This document shows positions 7,407-15,815 of a stretch of 64,000 bases of DNA, piece after piece. The DNA comes from Domibacillus sp. DTU_2020_1001157_1_SI_ALB_TIR_016. GTDB taxonomy: Bacteria > Bacillota > Bacilli > Bacillales > Domibacillaceae. Numbering within the stretch: the first letter of the stretch is position 1; each line of letters begins with the position of its first letter. The stretch is from the NCBI RefSeq assembly GCF_032341995.1, contig NZ_CP135439.1:1240001-1304000 (forward strand), given 5' to 3'. The notes below the pieces were generated by a model. It saw only the letters and a list, made by a program, of their open reading frames with translations. It did no database searches and had not been told where the DNA came from. A program made the position numbers and the translations under genes.

Positions 7407-9704
7407 ATGCCGCTTCTTCAAATGAGCATGGCAGCCCTTGCAGCCATTTTATTCGCAGTGCAGGCGCCATGGCAGGCTGCTTTGCTGGTTGCTGTGATAG
7501 GAGGATTATTATGTTGGAATGTGGACAGGCGTACACGCTTTTGGATGATCGGGACATTTATGCTGTTTTTGAGCGTGGTGCCAATTCAGGAAGCGCGCAG
7601 CCAGTCTGCTTTTACGGGAAAAGAAACAGAATGGATCGTTTCGTTTACAGATGATATCCAAATCGAAGGGGACAGGTTAAGAGCAGGTGTAGAAGAAACA
7701 CAATTTCATGAAAGACTCAGCTTGGTATACCGAATGAACTCGAAAGAAGAAAAAGAGCTTTTACAAGAGGGGCTCACTCCAGGATTAACCTGCCGGATTC
7801 AAGGGAAAGCGTCTTTTCCAAACGAAGTCAGAAATCCAGGTGAATTCGATTACCGGTCCTATTTAGCCGCGAGCGGAACCTTCTTTGTTCTAACACCTGA
7901 ACATATTTCTCTCGATCAGTGTGTGTTAAACCAGTCACTTCGCTATGTACCTGCTGCTTGGCGGATGGCCGCCATTAAGCGTATTCAAGAACGTTTTCCA
8001 ACACCCCTTGCCCATACAGCGGCTGCGCTTCTGGTTGGCGATCGGTCATCCGGTCCCGAAGAAACAGAAGAAGACTACGAGCGGCTTGGCATCGTACATA
8101 TTCTGTCGATCTCAGGATTGCATGTAACGCTCTTGACAGGACTTCTTTTTTATCTGCTGCTCCGTGCAGGAGTGACACGTGAGCGGGCACGTCTGCTTTT
8201 ATTAGCAGCGCTGCCTCTTTATGCCTTGTTGGCGGGAGGGTCTCCGCCGGTTGTTCGCTCCTGTTTAATGACAGGTGCAATTTTACTTGCTGCTTTTAAC
8301 AGCAGAAAATTATCAGCTGCTGGAGCACTTGGAGCTTCTTTTTTAATCATGACTTTTTGGAACCCATTTTTGATCTTTCAAGCTGGTTTTCAGCTTTCCT
8401 TCCTCGTTACGTTCGCCCTCGTTTTATCAACCGGCGTAATTTTAAAAAAAGCGCAGCATGCAGTCGAGCTTTCTTTATTTGTTTCGGTTTTATCTCAGCT
8501 TGCCGCCCTGCCGGTATTGCTTTTCCATTTCGCAGAACTCTCCGTTATTTCACCGCTGGCCAACCTTCTTTTTGTCCCATTTTATTCATTTTTTATGATG
8601 CCGGCAGTTCTTCTTTTGTTTTGCTTGTCTTTTTTGATACCTATTTCTTTTTTCGCTTCATTTGTCAATGAATGTTTGATCAAAATGGATCAATTGGCTG
8701 CGCTGCTGGCGAATCTGCCATTTGCGGTTCTTGTAACAGGACAGCCAGGCATGGAAGCAGCTGCTCTTTTGACTGTCACTTCTCTCGCTTCTCTTTTATT
8801 GTGGGAATTGAGAAAAAACATGAAACTAAGCCTCGCGATATGCAGTTTTGCTCTGGCTGTTTTTGTCCTGGCCGGCCGCTTCTCCCCAGAAGGGAAAATC
8901 ACCTTTCTAGATGTTGGGCAGGGAGACAGCATTTTGATTCAATTGCCCCGCAATGAAGGAAACTATTTAATTGATACAGGCGGGCAGGTGCCGTTTGAGC
9001 AGGAAGCCTGGAAGGAACGGAATGGCGGGTTTTCAGTAGGGAAAGATACAGTCGTTCCTTTTTTAAAAAGAGAAGGGATCACCAAGCTGGATAAGTTGAT
9101 TATCACCCACGCAGATTTTGATCACGCCGGTGCAGCCGCAGAAGTGATCCAATCTATTTCGGCAAAAGAAATCATTATTTCACCAGGATCAGGAGGAGAA
9201 CCGGTCATAGCCGACATGATCAAAACCGGCCTGAAGATACGGGAAGGCGGAGAAGGGGAAAGCTGGAGCACAAAAAGCGCAGTTTTTCAGTTTTTAGCGC
9301 CGGATGACCGGGATTATGAAGGAAACAATGACTCGCTTGTGCTTTTTGCCAGAATCGGCGGGAAAACATGGCTGTTCACAGGTGATCTTGAAAAAGAGGG
9401 AGAAGCCGAATTGATCGAGAAGTACAGCTTCCATGCAGACTGGTTAAAAGTAGGCCATCATGGCAGCAAAACCTCTTCCTCGCCATCGTTTATTCAAGCC
9501 CTTCAGCCACAGTTTGCCGTGGTATCTGCCGGACTTAGGAATCGTTATGGGCATCCGCATAAAGAAGTGACCGATGCGCTGGAAAAAGCAGGAGTCCGCA
9601 TATACCGTACAGACAAACATGGTGCCATTACGTATACATTTAAAGGAGAGAATGGGAAAATCGAAACTGTACTTCCATCTCCATATAAAACCCCGTCCTA
9701 TTAA
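7407..9704 (+). CDS. comEC: ComEC, DNA-uptake channel of competence
   Basis: A polytopic membrane protein, 765 aa, that passes one DNA strand into the cytosol. The N-terminus has closely spaced hydrophobic helices and a DUF4131-type extracellular segment. The Competence domain follows (GLHVTLLTGLLFYLLLRAG, GGSPPVVRSCLMT), then more membrane helices. The C-terminal metallo-beta-lactamase domain (about 500-765) has DVGQGDS, THADFDHAGA, FTGDLEKEGE and VGHHGSKTSSS, fitting a nuclease that degrades the non-transported strand. ATG 7407 follows AAGGATGGTGA. The coding end forms part of a terminator. Confidence 0.96.
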   Translation: MPLLQMSMAALAAILFAVQAPWQAALLVAVIGGLLCWNVDRRTRFWMIGTFMLFLSVVPIQEARSQSAFTGKETEWIVSFTDDIQIEGDRLRAGVEETQFHERLSLVYRMNSKEEKELLQEGLTPGLTCRIQGKASFPNEVRNPGEFDYRSYLAASGTFFVLTPEHISLDQCVLNQSLRYVPAAWRMAAIKRIQERFPTPLAHTAAALLVGDRSSGPEETEEDYERLGIVHILSISGLHVTLLTGLLFYLLLRAGVTRERARLLLLAALPLYALLAGGSPPVVRSCLMTGAILLAAFNSRKLSAAGALGASFLIMTFWNPFLIFQAGFQLSFLVTFALVLSTGVILKKAQHAVELSLFVSVLSQLAALPVLLFHFAELSVISPLANLLFVPFYSFFMMPAVLLLFCLSFLIPISFFASFVNECLIKMDQLAALLANLPFAVLVTGQPGMEAAALLTVTSLASLLLWELRKNMKLSLAICSFALAVFVLAGRFSPEGKITFLDVGQGDSILIQLPRNEGNYLIDTGGQVPFEQEAWKERNGGFSVGKDTVVPFLKREGITKLDKLIITHADFDHAGAAAEVIQSISAKEIIISPGSGGEPVIADMIKTGLKIREGGEGESWSTKSAVFQFLAPDDRDYEGNNDSLVLFARIGGKTWLFTGDLEKEGEAELIEKYSFHADWLKVGHHGSKTSSSPSFIQALQPQFAVVSAGLRNRYGHPHKEVTDALEKAGVRIYRTDKHGAITYTFKGENGKIETVLPSPYKTPSY

Positions 9705-9718
9705 AGGGCGGGGTTTTG
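9687..9718. terminator. Bidirectional terminator between comEC and yqzM
   Basis: Arms AAAACCCCGTCC and GGGCGGGGTTTT enclose a short TATTAAA loop that contains the comEC stop codon. Runs of A and T on the two sides let it work for comEC and, weakly, for the minus-strand yqzM. Confidence 0.85.
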
Positions 9719-9723
9719 GTGCA

Positions 9724-9861
9724 TCAACCGACCAGTTGAATCACCGTGGCAAGAATGAACATGGTAGCAAAGAAACCGAATGAAACGATAAAACCTACAG
9801 CGGAGTCTACAGCATCATTACGCTTAGATTGAACATTTTTTTCGAAATCGTTCACAGCCAT
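9724..9861 (-). CDS. yqzM: YqzM, small membrane protein
   Basis: A 45-aa protein beginning MAVNDFEKNVQSKRNDAVDS, then one hydrophobic helix (AVGFIVSFGFFATMFILATV) and a short IQLVG end. It matches the B. subtilis YqzM family, located at the same place between comEC and holA on the opposite strand. Function is unknown; one membrane span with a short charged N-terminus. The ribosome binding site GGGAGGG (minus strand, 9863-9869) is immediately upstream. Confidence 0.9.
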   Translation of the reverse strand: MAVNDFEKNVQSKRNDAVDSAVGFIVSFGFFATMFILATVIQLVG

Positions 9862-9972
9862 CCCTCCCATTTTCTTTAAGTATAGACAATGAAAAAGGAA
9901 AAATCTATACGAGACAACTTCTTTTCATTTAAAAAGCGGATAAGTTTGTAGATGGAAAAGATGGAGTCTATC

Positions 9973-10001
9973 TTGCGTATCGGGATGGTTTTTCCTACAA
10001 T
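9973..10001 (+). promoter_or_regulatory. Sigma-A promoter of holA
   Basis: TTGCGT (9973-9978) and TACAAT (9996-10001) are separated by 17 bp, ending 29 bases before the holA start. Confidence 0.6.
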
Positions 10002-10030
10002 GAAAACAGAAACAGAATGGAGTCGAGTAA

Positions 10031-11050
10031 ATGGATGTATTAAAAGAGTTAAAGAGCGGCCGGTTTCGTTCCGTTTATTTGTTGTACGGGCCGGAGCAGT
10101 ATTTTATAGAAGAAGCACGACAGCTGCTTTTAAAAGGAGCACTGAATGGGGAAGATACGGACTTAAACGTCACTTCTTTTGATATGACAGAAGTGCCGGT
10201 AGAAGCGGCCATTGAAGAAGCGGAAACCCTGCCGTTTCTTGGAGACAGGAAGCTTGTGTTTGTTCAGAACCCGATTTTTTTCACAGCTGAAAAATCAAAA
10301 ATAGAGCATGATATAAAAAGGCTTGAACAATATCTGCAGGACCCCGCTCCATTTACAATTCTTGTTTTTCAAGGAAGGTTTGAAAAGCTTGATGAACGAA
10401 AAAAAATAACAAAGCTCATTAAAAAGCAGGCAGGCGTTTTGGAGGCAAAACGTCCAGCTGAACGGGAGCTGTCCGGCTGGATTAAGGGTAGAGCCGCAGA
10501 AGAAGGAGTGGTGATAGAAGATGCAGCCATCCATCAGCTCCTCGCCATTGCCGGATTTAACTTATCTGTCCTGTCGATGGAGATTATGAAGCTTGCTCTT
10601 CATGCCGGGCAGGGAAACGAGATTACCGAAGAAAATGTAACAGCACTGACGGCGCGGACGCTCGAAAGTGATATTTTTCGACTGGTAGACCGCATCGTCA
10701 CAGGGCATTTGTCTGAAGCACTGCGCATTTATTATGATTTAATCCGCCTGAATGAAGAGCCGTTAAAAATTCTTGCCGTTATAGCGGGACAGTTCCGGCT
10801 GATCTATCAAGTAAAAGAGCTGTTGAAAAAAGGATACGGTCAGCAGCAAATAGCCGGACAGCTGAAAGTGCATCCGTTTCGTGTAAAAATAGCGGGGGGA
10901 CAGGCACGGGCTTTTTCGGAAGCACAGCTTGCCACAGTGATACAAATGCTTGCAGAAAGCGATTATGAGATGAAAAGTAGTGCTATGGATAAAAAAATGA
11001 TTATGGAGTTATTTTTCTTCCGGCTGCAGACAATGATGCAGACAAAATAA
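10031..11050 (+). CDS. holA: DNA polymerase III delta subunit
   Basis: The clamp-loader delta subunit that opens the sliding clamp; 339 aa. The N-terminal YLLYGPEQYFIEEARQLL matches the delta AAA+-like domain, which lacks an ATPase P-loop as expected. FQGRFEKLDERKKITKLIKK lies in the middle and a helical collar domain is at the C-terminus. It is a single gene with its own promoter, convergent with rpsT, as yqeN is in B. subtilis. Confidence 0.94.
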   Translation: MDVLKELKSGRFRSVYLLYGPEQYFIEEARQLLLKGALNGEDTDLNVTSFDMTEVPVEAAIEEAETLPFLGDRKLVFVQNPIFFTAEKSKIEHDIKRLEQYLQDPAPFTILVFQGRFEKLDERKKITKLIKKQAGVLEAKRPAERELSGWIKGRAAEEGVVIEDAAIHQLLAIAGFNLSVLSMEIMKLALHAGQGNEITEENVTALTARTLESDIFRLVDRIVTGHLSEALRIYYDLIRLNEEPLKILAVIAGQFRLIYQVKELLKKGYGQQQIAGQLKVHPFRVKIAGGQARAFSEAQLATVIQMLAESDYEMKSSAMDKKMIMELFFFRLQTMMQTK

Positions 11051-11078
11051 AAAAAGTGTCCAATTTGGACACTTTTTT
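11048..11078. terminator. Bidirectional terminator between holA and rpsT
   Basis: AAAAAAAGTGTCC and GGACACTTTTTTT pair around an aattt loop, with U-tracts on both strands. It starts at the holA stop codon and ends just before the rpsT stop. Confidence 0.9.
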
Positions 11079-11080
11079 TA

Positions 11081-11335
11081 TTAGTTAGCCAACTTTTTCA
11101 TAAGACGGCTTTTTTGACGGTTCGCAGCGTTTTTGTGGATAAGGCCTTTTGCTGCAGCTTTATCTAGTTTGCTAACTGCTTGTACAAGCAATTCTTTTGC
11201 GTTTTCGTCATTATTAGCAGCTGCTGTTTCGAACTTTTTCACCGCGCTGCGCATAGCTGATTTCGCTTGCGTGTTGCGTGCTGAACGAATTTGAGCAGTT
11301 TTTGTGCGTTTGATGGCAGATTTAATATTTGGCAT
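11081..11335 (-). CDS. rpsT: 30S ribosomal protein S20
   Basis: An 84-aa basic, alanine-rich helical protein starting [15 protein letters not shown], a diagnostic S20 N-terminus; the C-terminal [19 protein letters not shown] is also conserved. It binds 16S rRNA in the body of the small subunit. A full AGGAGGTGA ribosome binding site lies upstream on the minus strand. It is monocistronic and divergent from gpr. Confidence 0.98.
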   Translation of the reverse strand: MPNIKSAIKRTKTAQIRSARNTQAKSAMRSAVKKFETAAANNDENAKELLVQAVSKLDKAAAKGLIHKNAANRQKSRLMKKLAN

Positions 11336-11379
11336 TTACTGTCACCTCCTAAAATGGATCGAACTTTTATTCGTACCCG

Positions 11380-11409
11380 ATTATCAATCATTATTGAATT
11401 AAACAACAA
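11380..11409 (-). promoter_or_regulatory. Possible rpsT promoter
   Basis: On the minus strand TTGTTG (11404-11409) and GATAAT (11380-11385) are 18 bp apart, about 45 bases before the rpsT start. Confidence 0.5.
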
Positions 11410-11461
11410 GAAGTATTTTAGCAAAGGAATAAAAGAAATGCAATAGAAATCCGGTGTAAAG

Positions 11462-11491
11462 GAATAAACTTTTACACACAGGGGCAAACTG
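11462..11491 (+). promoter_or_regulatory. Candidate sigma-G/sigma-F promoter of gpr
   Basis: GAATA (11462-11466) and CAAACTG (11485-11491) are 18 bp apart, resembling the forespore consensus GNATR / CATnnTA with two mismatches in the -10. Forespore transcription of gpr is established in B. subtilis; the site assignment here is inference. Confidence 0.4.
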
Positions 11492-11515
11492 TGAAAAAAA
11501 TGGAGGGTGAATTGA

Positions 11516-12517
11516 ATGGAAAAATGGTCTCCACGCACAGATTTAGCCTTGGAATCTGCTTTAATTGCCGAGCAGCAAACAGGAAGTAAAGTCCCTGGAA
11601 TTGAAATGAAGGAAGAAGAAAAAGAAGGCACGAAGGTAACAACGGTCGAAATTACAAAGGAAGCTGAGCAGATAACCGGAAGAAAAGCTGGTCATTATGT
11701 TACCGTTGAATCGGCGGACTTGCGCCACTCCGATTCTGCCCGCCACGCTGCCATCAGCCGGGTTGTAGCAGAAGAAATTCGTTTATTTATAAAGGGAGCG
11801 GGTATTAAGCAAGACGCCTCTTGTTTGATTGCCGGTCTTGGAAATGAACTCGTTACGCCCGATTCTCTTGGGCCGCGTGTAACGGACCGTCTTATCGTGA
11901 CCAATCATTTATTCAAGCTGCACCCTGAACACGTTCAGCCCGGCTATCGCCCGGTCAGCGCCATTTCTCCCGGTGTTATGGGAATGACGGGAATTGAAAC
12001 AGGAGATATTCTGCTTGGTTTAATTGAGCGGGAGAAGCCGGATTTTTTAATTGTCATTGACGCGCTTGCTGCTCGTTCGATTGAAAGACTGAATGCAACG
12101 ATTCAAATGACGGATACGGGTATTCAGCCGGGAGCCGGGATCGGGAACCGCCGAAAAGAAATCAGTCGTGAAACAGCAGGTATCCCGGTGATCGCCATTG
12201 GCATTCCGACTGTGATTGACGCTGCTACCGTCACGCGTGACGCAGTAGAAATGGTCATGGAAAATCTGCAGGAAAAAAGCGGACGCGGAGATGAAGAATG
12301 GAAGCGGTCGTTTTTAGGAAATATCGGTCTGCTGGATGAAAACGAAAAACATCAATTAATTCATGAAGTGCTGACCCCGGCAGGTTTAAATATGATTGTA
12401 ACACCAAAAGAAGCGGACATGTTTATTCAAGGAGCGGCAGCGGTCGTTTCCAGTGCATTAAATGAATCTCTTCATGACCGTCCACCGGAAGAAACACGAT
12501 CTTTTTTTGCAGGCTGA
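11516..12517 (+). CDS. gpr: Germination protease GPR
   Basis: The spore protease (peptidase family A25) that degrades small acid-soluble proteins at germination; 333 aa, made as a zymogen that loses a short N-terminal propeptide. Conserved stretches are SLGPRVTDRLIVTNHLF (about 120-136), VIDALAARSIERLNATIQ (about 181-198) and GIPTVIDAATV, which include the acidic catalytic region. The start ATG follows GGAGGGTGA. It is divergent from rpsT and followed closely by spoIIP, a typical spore-gene pair. Confidence 0.95.
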   Translation: MEKWSPRTDLALESALIAEQQTGSKVPGIEMKEEEKEGTKVTTVEITKEAEQITGRKAGHYVTVESADLRHSDSARHAAISRVVAEEIRLFIKGAGIKQDASCLIAGLGNELVTPDSLGPRVTDRLIVTNHLFKLHPEHVQPGYRPVSAISPGVMGMTGIETGDILLGLIEREKPDFLIVIDALAARSIERLNATIQMTDTGIQPGAGIGNRRKEISRETAGIPVIAIGIPTVIDAATVTRDAVEMVMENLQEKSGRGDEEWKRSFLGNIGLLDENEKHQLIHEVLTPAGLNMIVTPKEADMFIQGAAAVVSSALNESLHDRPPEETRSFFAG

Positions 12518-12539
12518 TTCATGGTCTGCTTTTTTTATT
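12510..12539 (+). terminator. Weak terminator after gpr
   Basis: GCAGGCT and GGTCTGC form a 7-bp stem with three G-U or weak pairs and a run of seven T. The left arm includes the gpr stop. It may only attenuate reading into spoIIP. Confidence 0.5.
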
Positions 12540-12576
12540 TGCTGCATAAGGTAAAGGGATAAGAGCTGAAAAGGGG

Positions 12577-13665
12577 ATGGCGACAATCCTTTTGCACAAA
12601 AAAAAGCATATACCATACTGGCTTGTTCCCGTATACGCCTGCCTAGTGGTCATGCCGTTTTGGATGGCGGGGTTTTTAACGGTCATGCCGTTTTCGTACC
12701 ATTTTACCTCCCAATCTATGAGCCGGGCGGCAGCAGAAATTCCGGCCGCTTCTTTTTATCAGCTTCTGCGTTTAGAAAATCATGCTTTCCAGTCAAATGA
12801 AAAAGTGGGACAAGGTACAATCGGGTGGGTGGACGCTGCTTTTCAATCGGCTGCCGGAATTAGTTTGCGCGATCCGCGGACCTTTCTGGGAAAAGAACTT
12901 CCGGGCTTTTCTATTTATGACAGCCAAATTTTAATTGCCGGGGAAGGAACGGATTATACGAATTTACCGGTTGAATCCAAAAAGCCGGATGATCTTCCAG
13001 TGCCGAAAGAATCAGAACCGGATGAGCCAAAAGAAAATACGCCTCCAGCCGGGGAAGAAAAAGTGCTTCTTTACTTTACGCATACGTCCGAATCATTCAC
13101 TCCTAAAAATGGACAAGCCCCAATGAACATTACAGAAGTGGGAACAATGATTGGAAAAAGTTTGGAGGAAGAGGGAATCGGGGTATCTGTTAACAAAACG
13201 GATATAGGGGCACTGTTAAAGAAAAAAGGGAAAAAATACAGTGCTTCCTATGAAGAATCACGGACTGTCGTTGCGGCTGTTCAAAAAGAAGAGCCGTCGT
13301 TGTCTTATTTAATTGATATTCATCGCGATTCACAGGGCAAATCGATTACAACAGCCCGCGTAAACGGGCAGGATATGGCAAAAACCGTATTTGTCGTTGG
13401 CGGAGAGCATCCAGGGTATGAAGAAAATGCCCGTTTTGCTTCATCACTTCATAAACTTTTCGAACAGTATTACCCCGGTCTTTCGCGCGGTGTAATCGTA
13501 AAGTCGGGCAGCCAGACAAATGGGAAATTCAACCAGGATCTTTCAAACCGGGCGATTTTGATCGAAATGGGAGGTGTTGATAACACTCGTGAAGAATTGG
13601 AAAGAAGTGCGGCTGCCGTCGCTGATATTTTGGCTCGTTTTATTAAAGCGGAACAAAATGAATAG
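12577..13665 (+). CDS. spoIIP: Stage II sporulation protein P
   Basis: A cell-wall amidase/endopeptidase of the SpoIID-SpoIIP-SpoIIM engulfment machine; 362 aa. A membrane segment is near residues 14-36 and a Pro/Glu-rich linker near 135-160. The catalytic amidase domain shows LLYFTHTSESFTP, YLIDIHRDSQ and VVGGEHPGYEENARFA, with ILIEMGGVDNT near the end; the His and Glu are probable zinc ligands. It acts outside the mother-cell membrane to thin septal peptidoglycan. Pairing with gpr matches B. subtilis. Confidence 0.95.
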   Translation: MATILLHKKKHIPYWLVPVYACLVVMPFWMAGFLTVMPFSYHFTSQSMSRAAAEIPAASFYQLLRLENHAFQSNEKVGQGTIGWVDAAFQSAAGISLRDPRTFLGKELPGFSIYDSQILIAGEGTDYTNLPVESKKPDDLPVPKESEPDEPKENTPPAGEEKVLLYFTHTSESFTPKNGQAPMNITEVGTMIGKSLEEEGIGVSVNKTDIGALLKKKGKKYSASYEESRTVVAAVQKEEPSLSYLIDIHRDSQGKSITTARVNGQDMAKTVFVVGGEHPGYEENARFASSLHKLFEQYYPGLSRGVIVKSGSQTNGKFNQDLSNRAILIEMGGVDNTREELERSAAAVADILARFIKAEQNE

Positions 13666-13684
13666 CCCGTTCGTTTAATGTTCG

Positions 13685-13713
13685 TTGTCAATTGCATAAC
13701 GCGCTGATATAAT
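13685..13713 (+). promoter_or_regulatory. Sigma-A promoter of lepA
   Basis: TTGTCA (13685-13690) and a perfect TATAAT (13708-13713) have a 17-bp spacer, 43 bases before the lepA start. Confidence 0.85.
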
Positions 13714-13756
13714 CACAATAGTATCTATGTGCCGATAAACAGGAGTGAACATTGAA

Positions 13757-15586
13757 ATGAACAACAACGAACGACTAGAACGGCAGGAGCGCATTCGAAA
13801 TTTCTCGATCATTGCCCACATTGACCATGGGAAATCAACGCTTGCTGACCGTATTTTAGAAAAAACAAAAGCGTTAACAGCGCGTGAAATGAAAAGCCAG
13901 CTTCTTGATTCAATGGATCTTGAACGGGAACGCGGTATTACGATTAAACTAAATGCAGTACAGCTGAACTATACGGCTAAAGACGGACAGGACTATATCT
14001 TTCATTTGATTGATACGCCGGGACACGTCGATTTTACGTACGAAGTATCAAGAAGTCTTGCAGCCTGCGAAGGCGCCATCCTTGTGGTGGATGCGGCGCA
14101 GGGAATTGAAGCACAAACGCTCGCTAACGTTTATTTAGCCCTGGACAATGACCTTGAAATTTTGCCGGTTATTAATAAAATTGACCTTCCGGCTGCAGAA
14201 CCAGAGCGTGTGCGCCAGGAAGTAGAAGATGTGATCGGTCTGGATGCCTCAGAAGCGGTTCTAGCGTCAGCGAAAGCCGGCATTGGTATCGAGGAAATTT
14301 TAGAACAGGTGGTTGAAAAAGTGCCGGCGCCAACCGGGGATCCGGAAGCACCGCTTAAAGCCCTTATTTTTGACTCTCTTTACGATGCATACCGCGGGGT
14401 TATTGCTTATATCCGGGTTGTAGATGGCACGGTGAAGGTCGGCGACAAAATTAAAATGATGGCGACCGGAAAAGAGTTTGAAGTAACTGAAATCGGTGTT
14501 TTTACCCCAAAAACGACACAGCGAAAAGAGCTGACGGTTGGAGATGTTGGCTACCTTGCTGCCGCTATTAAAAATGTCGGAGATACGCAGGTCGGGGATA
14601 CAATCACATCGGCGAAAAACAGTGCGACAGAACCGCTTGCCGGCTATCGAAAACTGAATCCAATGGTGTATTGCGGTCTTTACCCGATCGATTCGTCAAA
14701 ATACAATGACTTGCGTGAAGCGCTTGAAAAGCTTGAGTTGAATGACTCCGCTCTTCAATATGAGCCGGAAACATCCCAGGCACTCGGCTTTGGTTTCCGC
14801 TGCGGCTTCCTTGGCCTGCTTCATATGGAGATTATTCAGGAACGGATTGAACGCGAGTTTAAAATTGACTTGATTACAACAGCACCAAGCGTTATTTACC
14901 AGGTAACGATGACAGATGGTGAAGAGGTTCGGATCGATAATCCATCTGATATGCCGGATCCACAAAAAATTGCCCACGTTGAAGAACCGTATGTAAAAGC
15001 ATCGATCATCGTACCGAATGACTATGTCGGAGCAGTGATGGAGCTTGCACAGGGCAAACGCGGCATTTTTATTGATATGCAGTATCTTGATACAAACCGC
15101 GTCAGCGTTGTTTATGAAATGCCGCTGTCTGAAATTGTGTATGACTTCTTTGACCAGCTGAAGTCGAGTACGAAAGGCTATGCCTCATTCGACTACGAAC
15201 TCATTGGCTACAAACAATCCAAGCTGGTGAAAATGGATATTCTTCTCAACACAGAAACGGTCGATGCACTCAGCTTTATTGTTCACCGTGACTTTGCGTA
15301 TGACCGCGGCAAGATTATCGTTGAAAAGCTGAAAGAACTCATTCCGCGCCAGCAGTTTGAGGTGCCTATACAGGCGGCGATCGGCAACAAAATTGTGGCC
15401 CGGTCCACCATCAAAGCGATGCGTAAAAACGTTCTGGCCAAGTGTTACGGCGGGGACATTTCCCGGAAACGAAAACTGCTTGAGAAGCAGAAGGAAGGGA
15501 AAAAGCGCATGAAGCAGGTTGGATCGGTTGAAGTCCCGCAGGAAGCGTTTATGGCTGTCTTAAAAATGGATGATCCACAAAAATAA
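13757..15586 (+). CDS. lepA: Elongation factor 4 (LepA)
   Basis: A ribosome-dependent translational GTPase of 609 aa. The G domain has AHIDHGKST (P-loop), [14 protein letters not shown] and NKIDLP, followed by EF-G-like domains. The unique LepA C-terminal domain ends [27 protein letters not shown] 13757 is preferred: AGGAG at 13741-13745 overlaps an in-frame GTG at 13745 and so marks a later start. It has a strong own promoter. Confidence 0.96.
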   Translation: MNNNERLERQERIRNFSIIAHIDHGKSTLADRILEKTKALTAREMKSQLLDSMDLERERGITIKLNAVQLNYTAKDGQDYIFHLIDTPGHVDFTYEVSRSLAACEGAILVVDAAQGIEAQTLANVYLALDNDLEILPVINKIDLPAAEPERVRQEVEDVIGLDASEAVLASAKAGIGIEEILEQVVEKVPAPTGDPEAPLKALIFDSLYDAYRGVIAYIRVVDGTVKVGDKIKMMATGKEFEVTEIGVFTPKTTQRKELTVGDVGYLAAAIKNVGDTQVGDTITSAKNSATEPLAGYRKLNPMVYCGLYPIDSSKYNDLREALEKLELNDSALQYEPETSQALGFGFRCGFLGLLHMEIIQERIEREFKIDLITTAPSVIYQVTMTDGEEVRIDNPSDMPDPQKIAHVEEPYVKASIIVPNDYVGAVMELAQGKRGIFIDMQYLDTNRVSVVYEMPLSEIVYDFFDQLKSSTKGYASFDYELIGYKQSKLVKMDILLNTETVDALSFIVHRDFAYDRGKIIVEKLKELIPRQQFEVPIQAAIGNKIVARSTIKAMRKNVLAKCYGGDISRKRKLLEKQKEGKKRMKQVGSVEVPQEAFMAVLKMDDPQK

Positions 15587-15621
15587 CAAGAAGGTGCCTG
15601 GATTACGGGTATCTCAGAGCG

Positions 15622-15764
15622 TAGACACAGGAAGAAAGCAGGCTGATTGAAAACGTCTGCCTTTCCAGGAACGAAGCCGTTTGGGAAGCGGAGTGACCTT
15701 TTCGGGTCATGAGCATTCACGCACGGCAAGTGACGCCGAAAGCGGGCGTTTGTCAGCAGCCTGA
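15622..15764 (+). repeat. Dispersed MITE-like repeat, copy A
   Basis: Two blocks recur in inverted orientation between yqfO and ispH. Block 1, 15633-15670, is identical over 38 bases to 45216-45253. Block 2, 15724-15764, matches 45168-45208 at 38 of 41 bases. Between them copy A carries 53 bases, copy B only 7. Weak terminal inverted repeats CAGGCTG (15639-15645) and CAGCCTG (15757-15763) are visible. No coding potential is seen. It looks like a small non-autonomous or REP-like element. Confidence 0.85.
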
Positions 15765-15793
15765 GGTGCCCTTATGATGGGCACCTTCCTTTA
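15764..15793 (+). terminator. Terminator hairpin after lepA and repeat copy A
   Basis: AGGTGCCC and GGGCACCT pair around ttatgat, followed by the weak tail TCCTTTA. AGGTGCC also occurs at 15592-15598 on the other side of the repeat. Confidence 0.65.
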
Positions 15794-15815
15794 TGTATAG
15801 AAGGGCGTGAACAAA

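Noticed and set aside
15622..15764. Repeat copy A as an insertion sequence
   Set aside because: It is only about 140 bases and has no transposase frame; at most a non-autonomous element.
15587..15815. The lepA-hemW gap as a riboswitch or T-box
   Set aside because: It has no T-box TGGN sequence or known riboswitch core; part of it recurs between yqfO and ispH, so a dispersed repeat explains it better.
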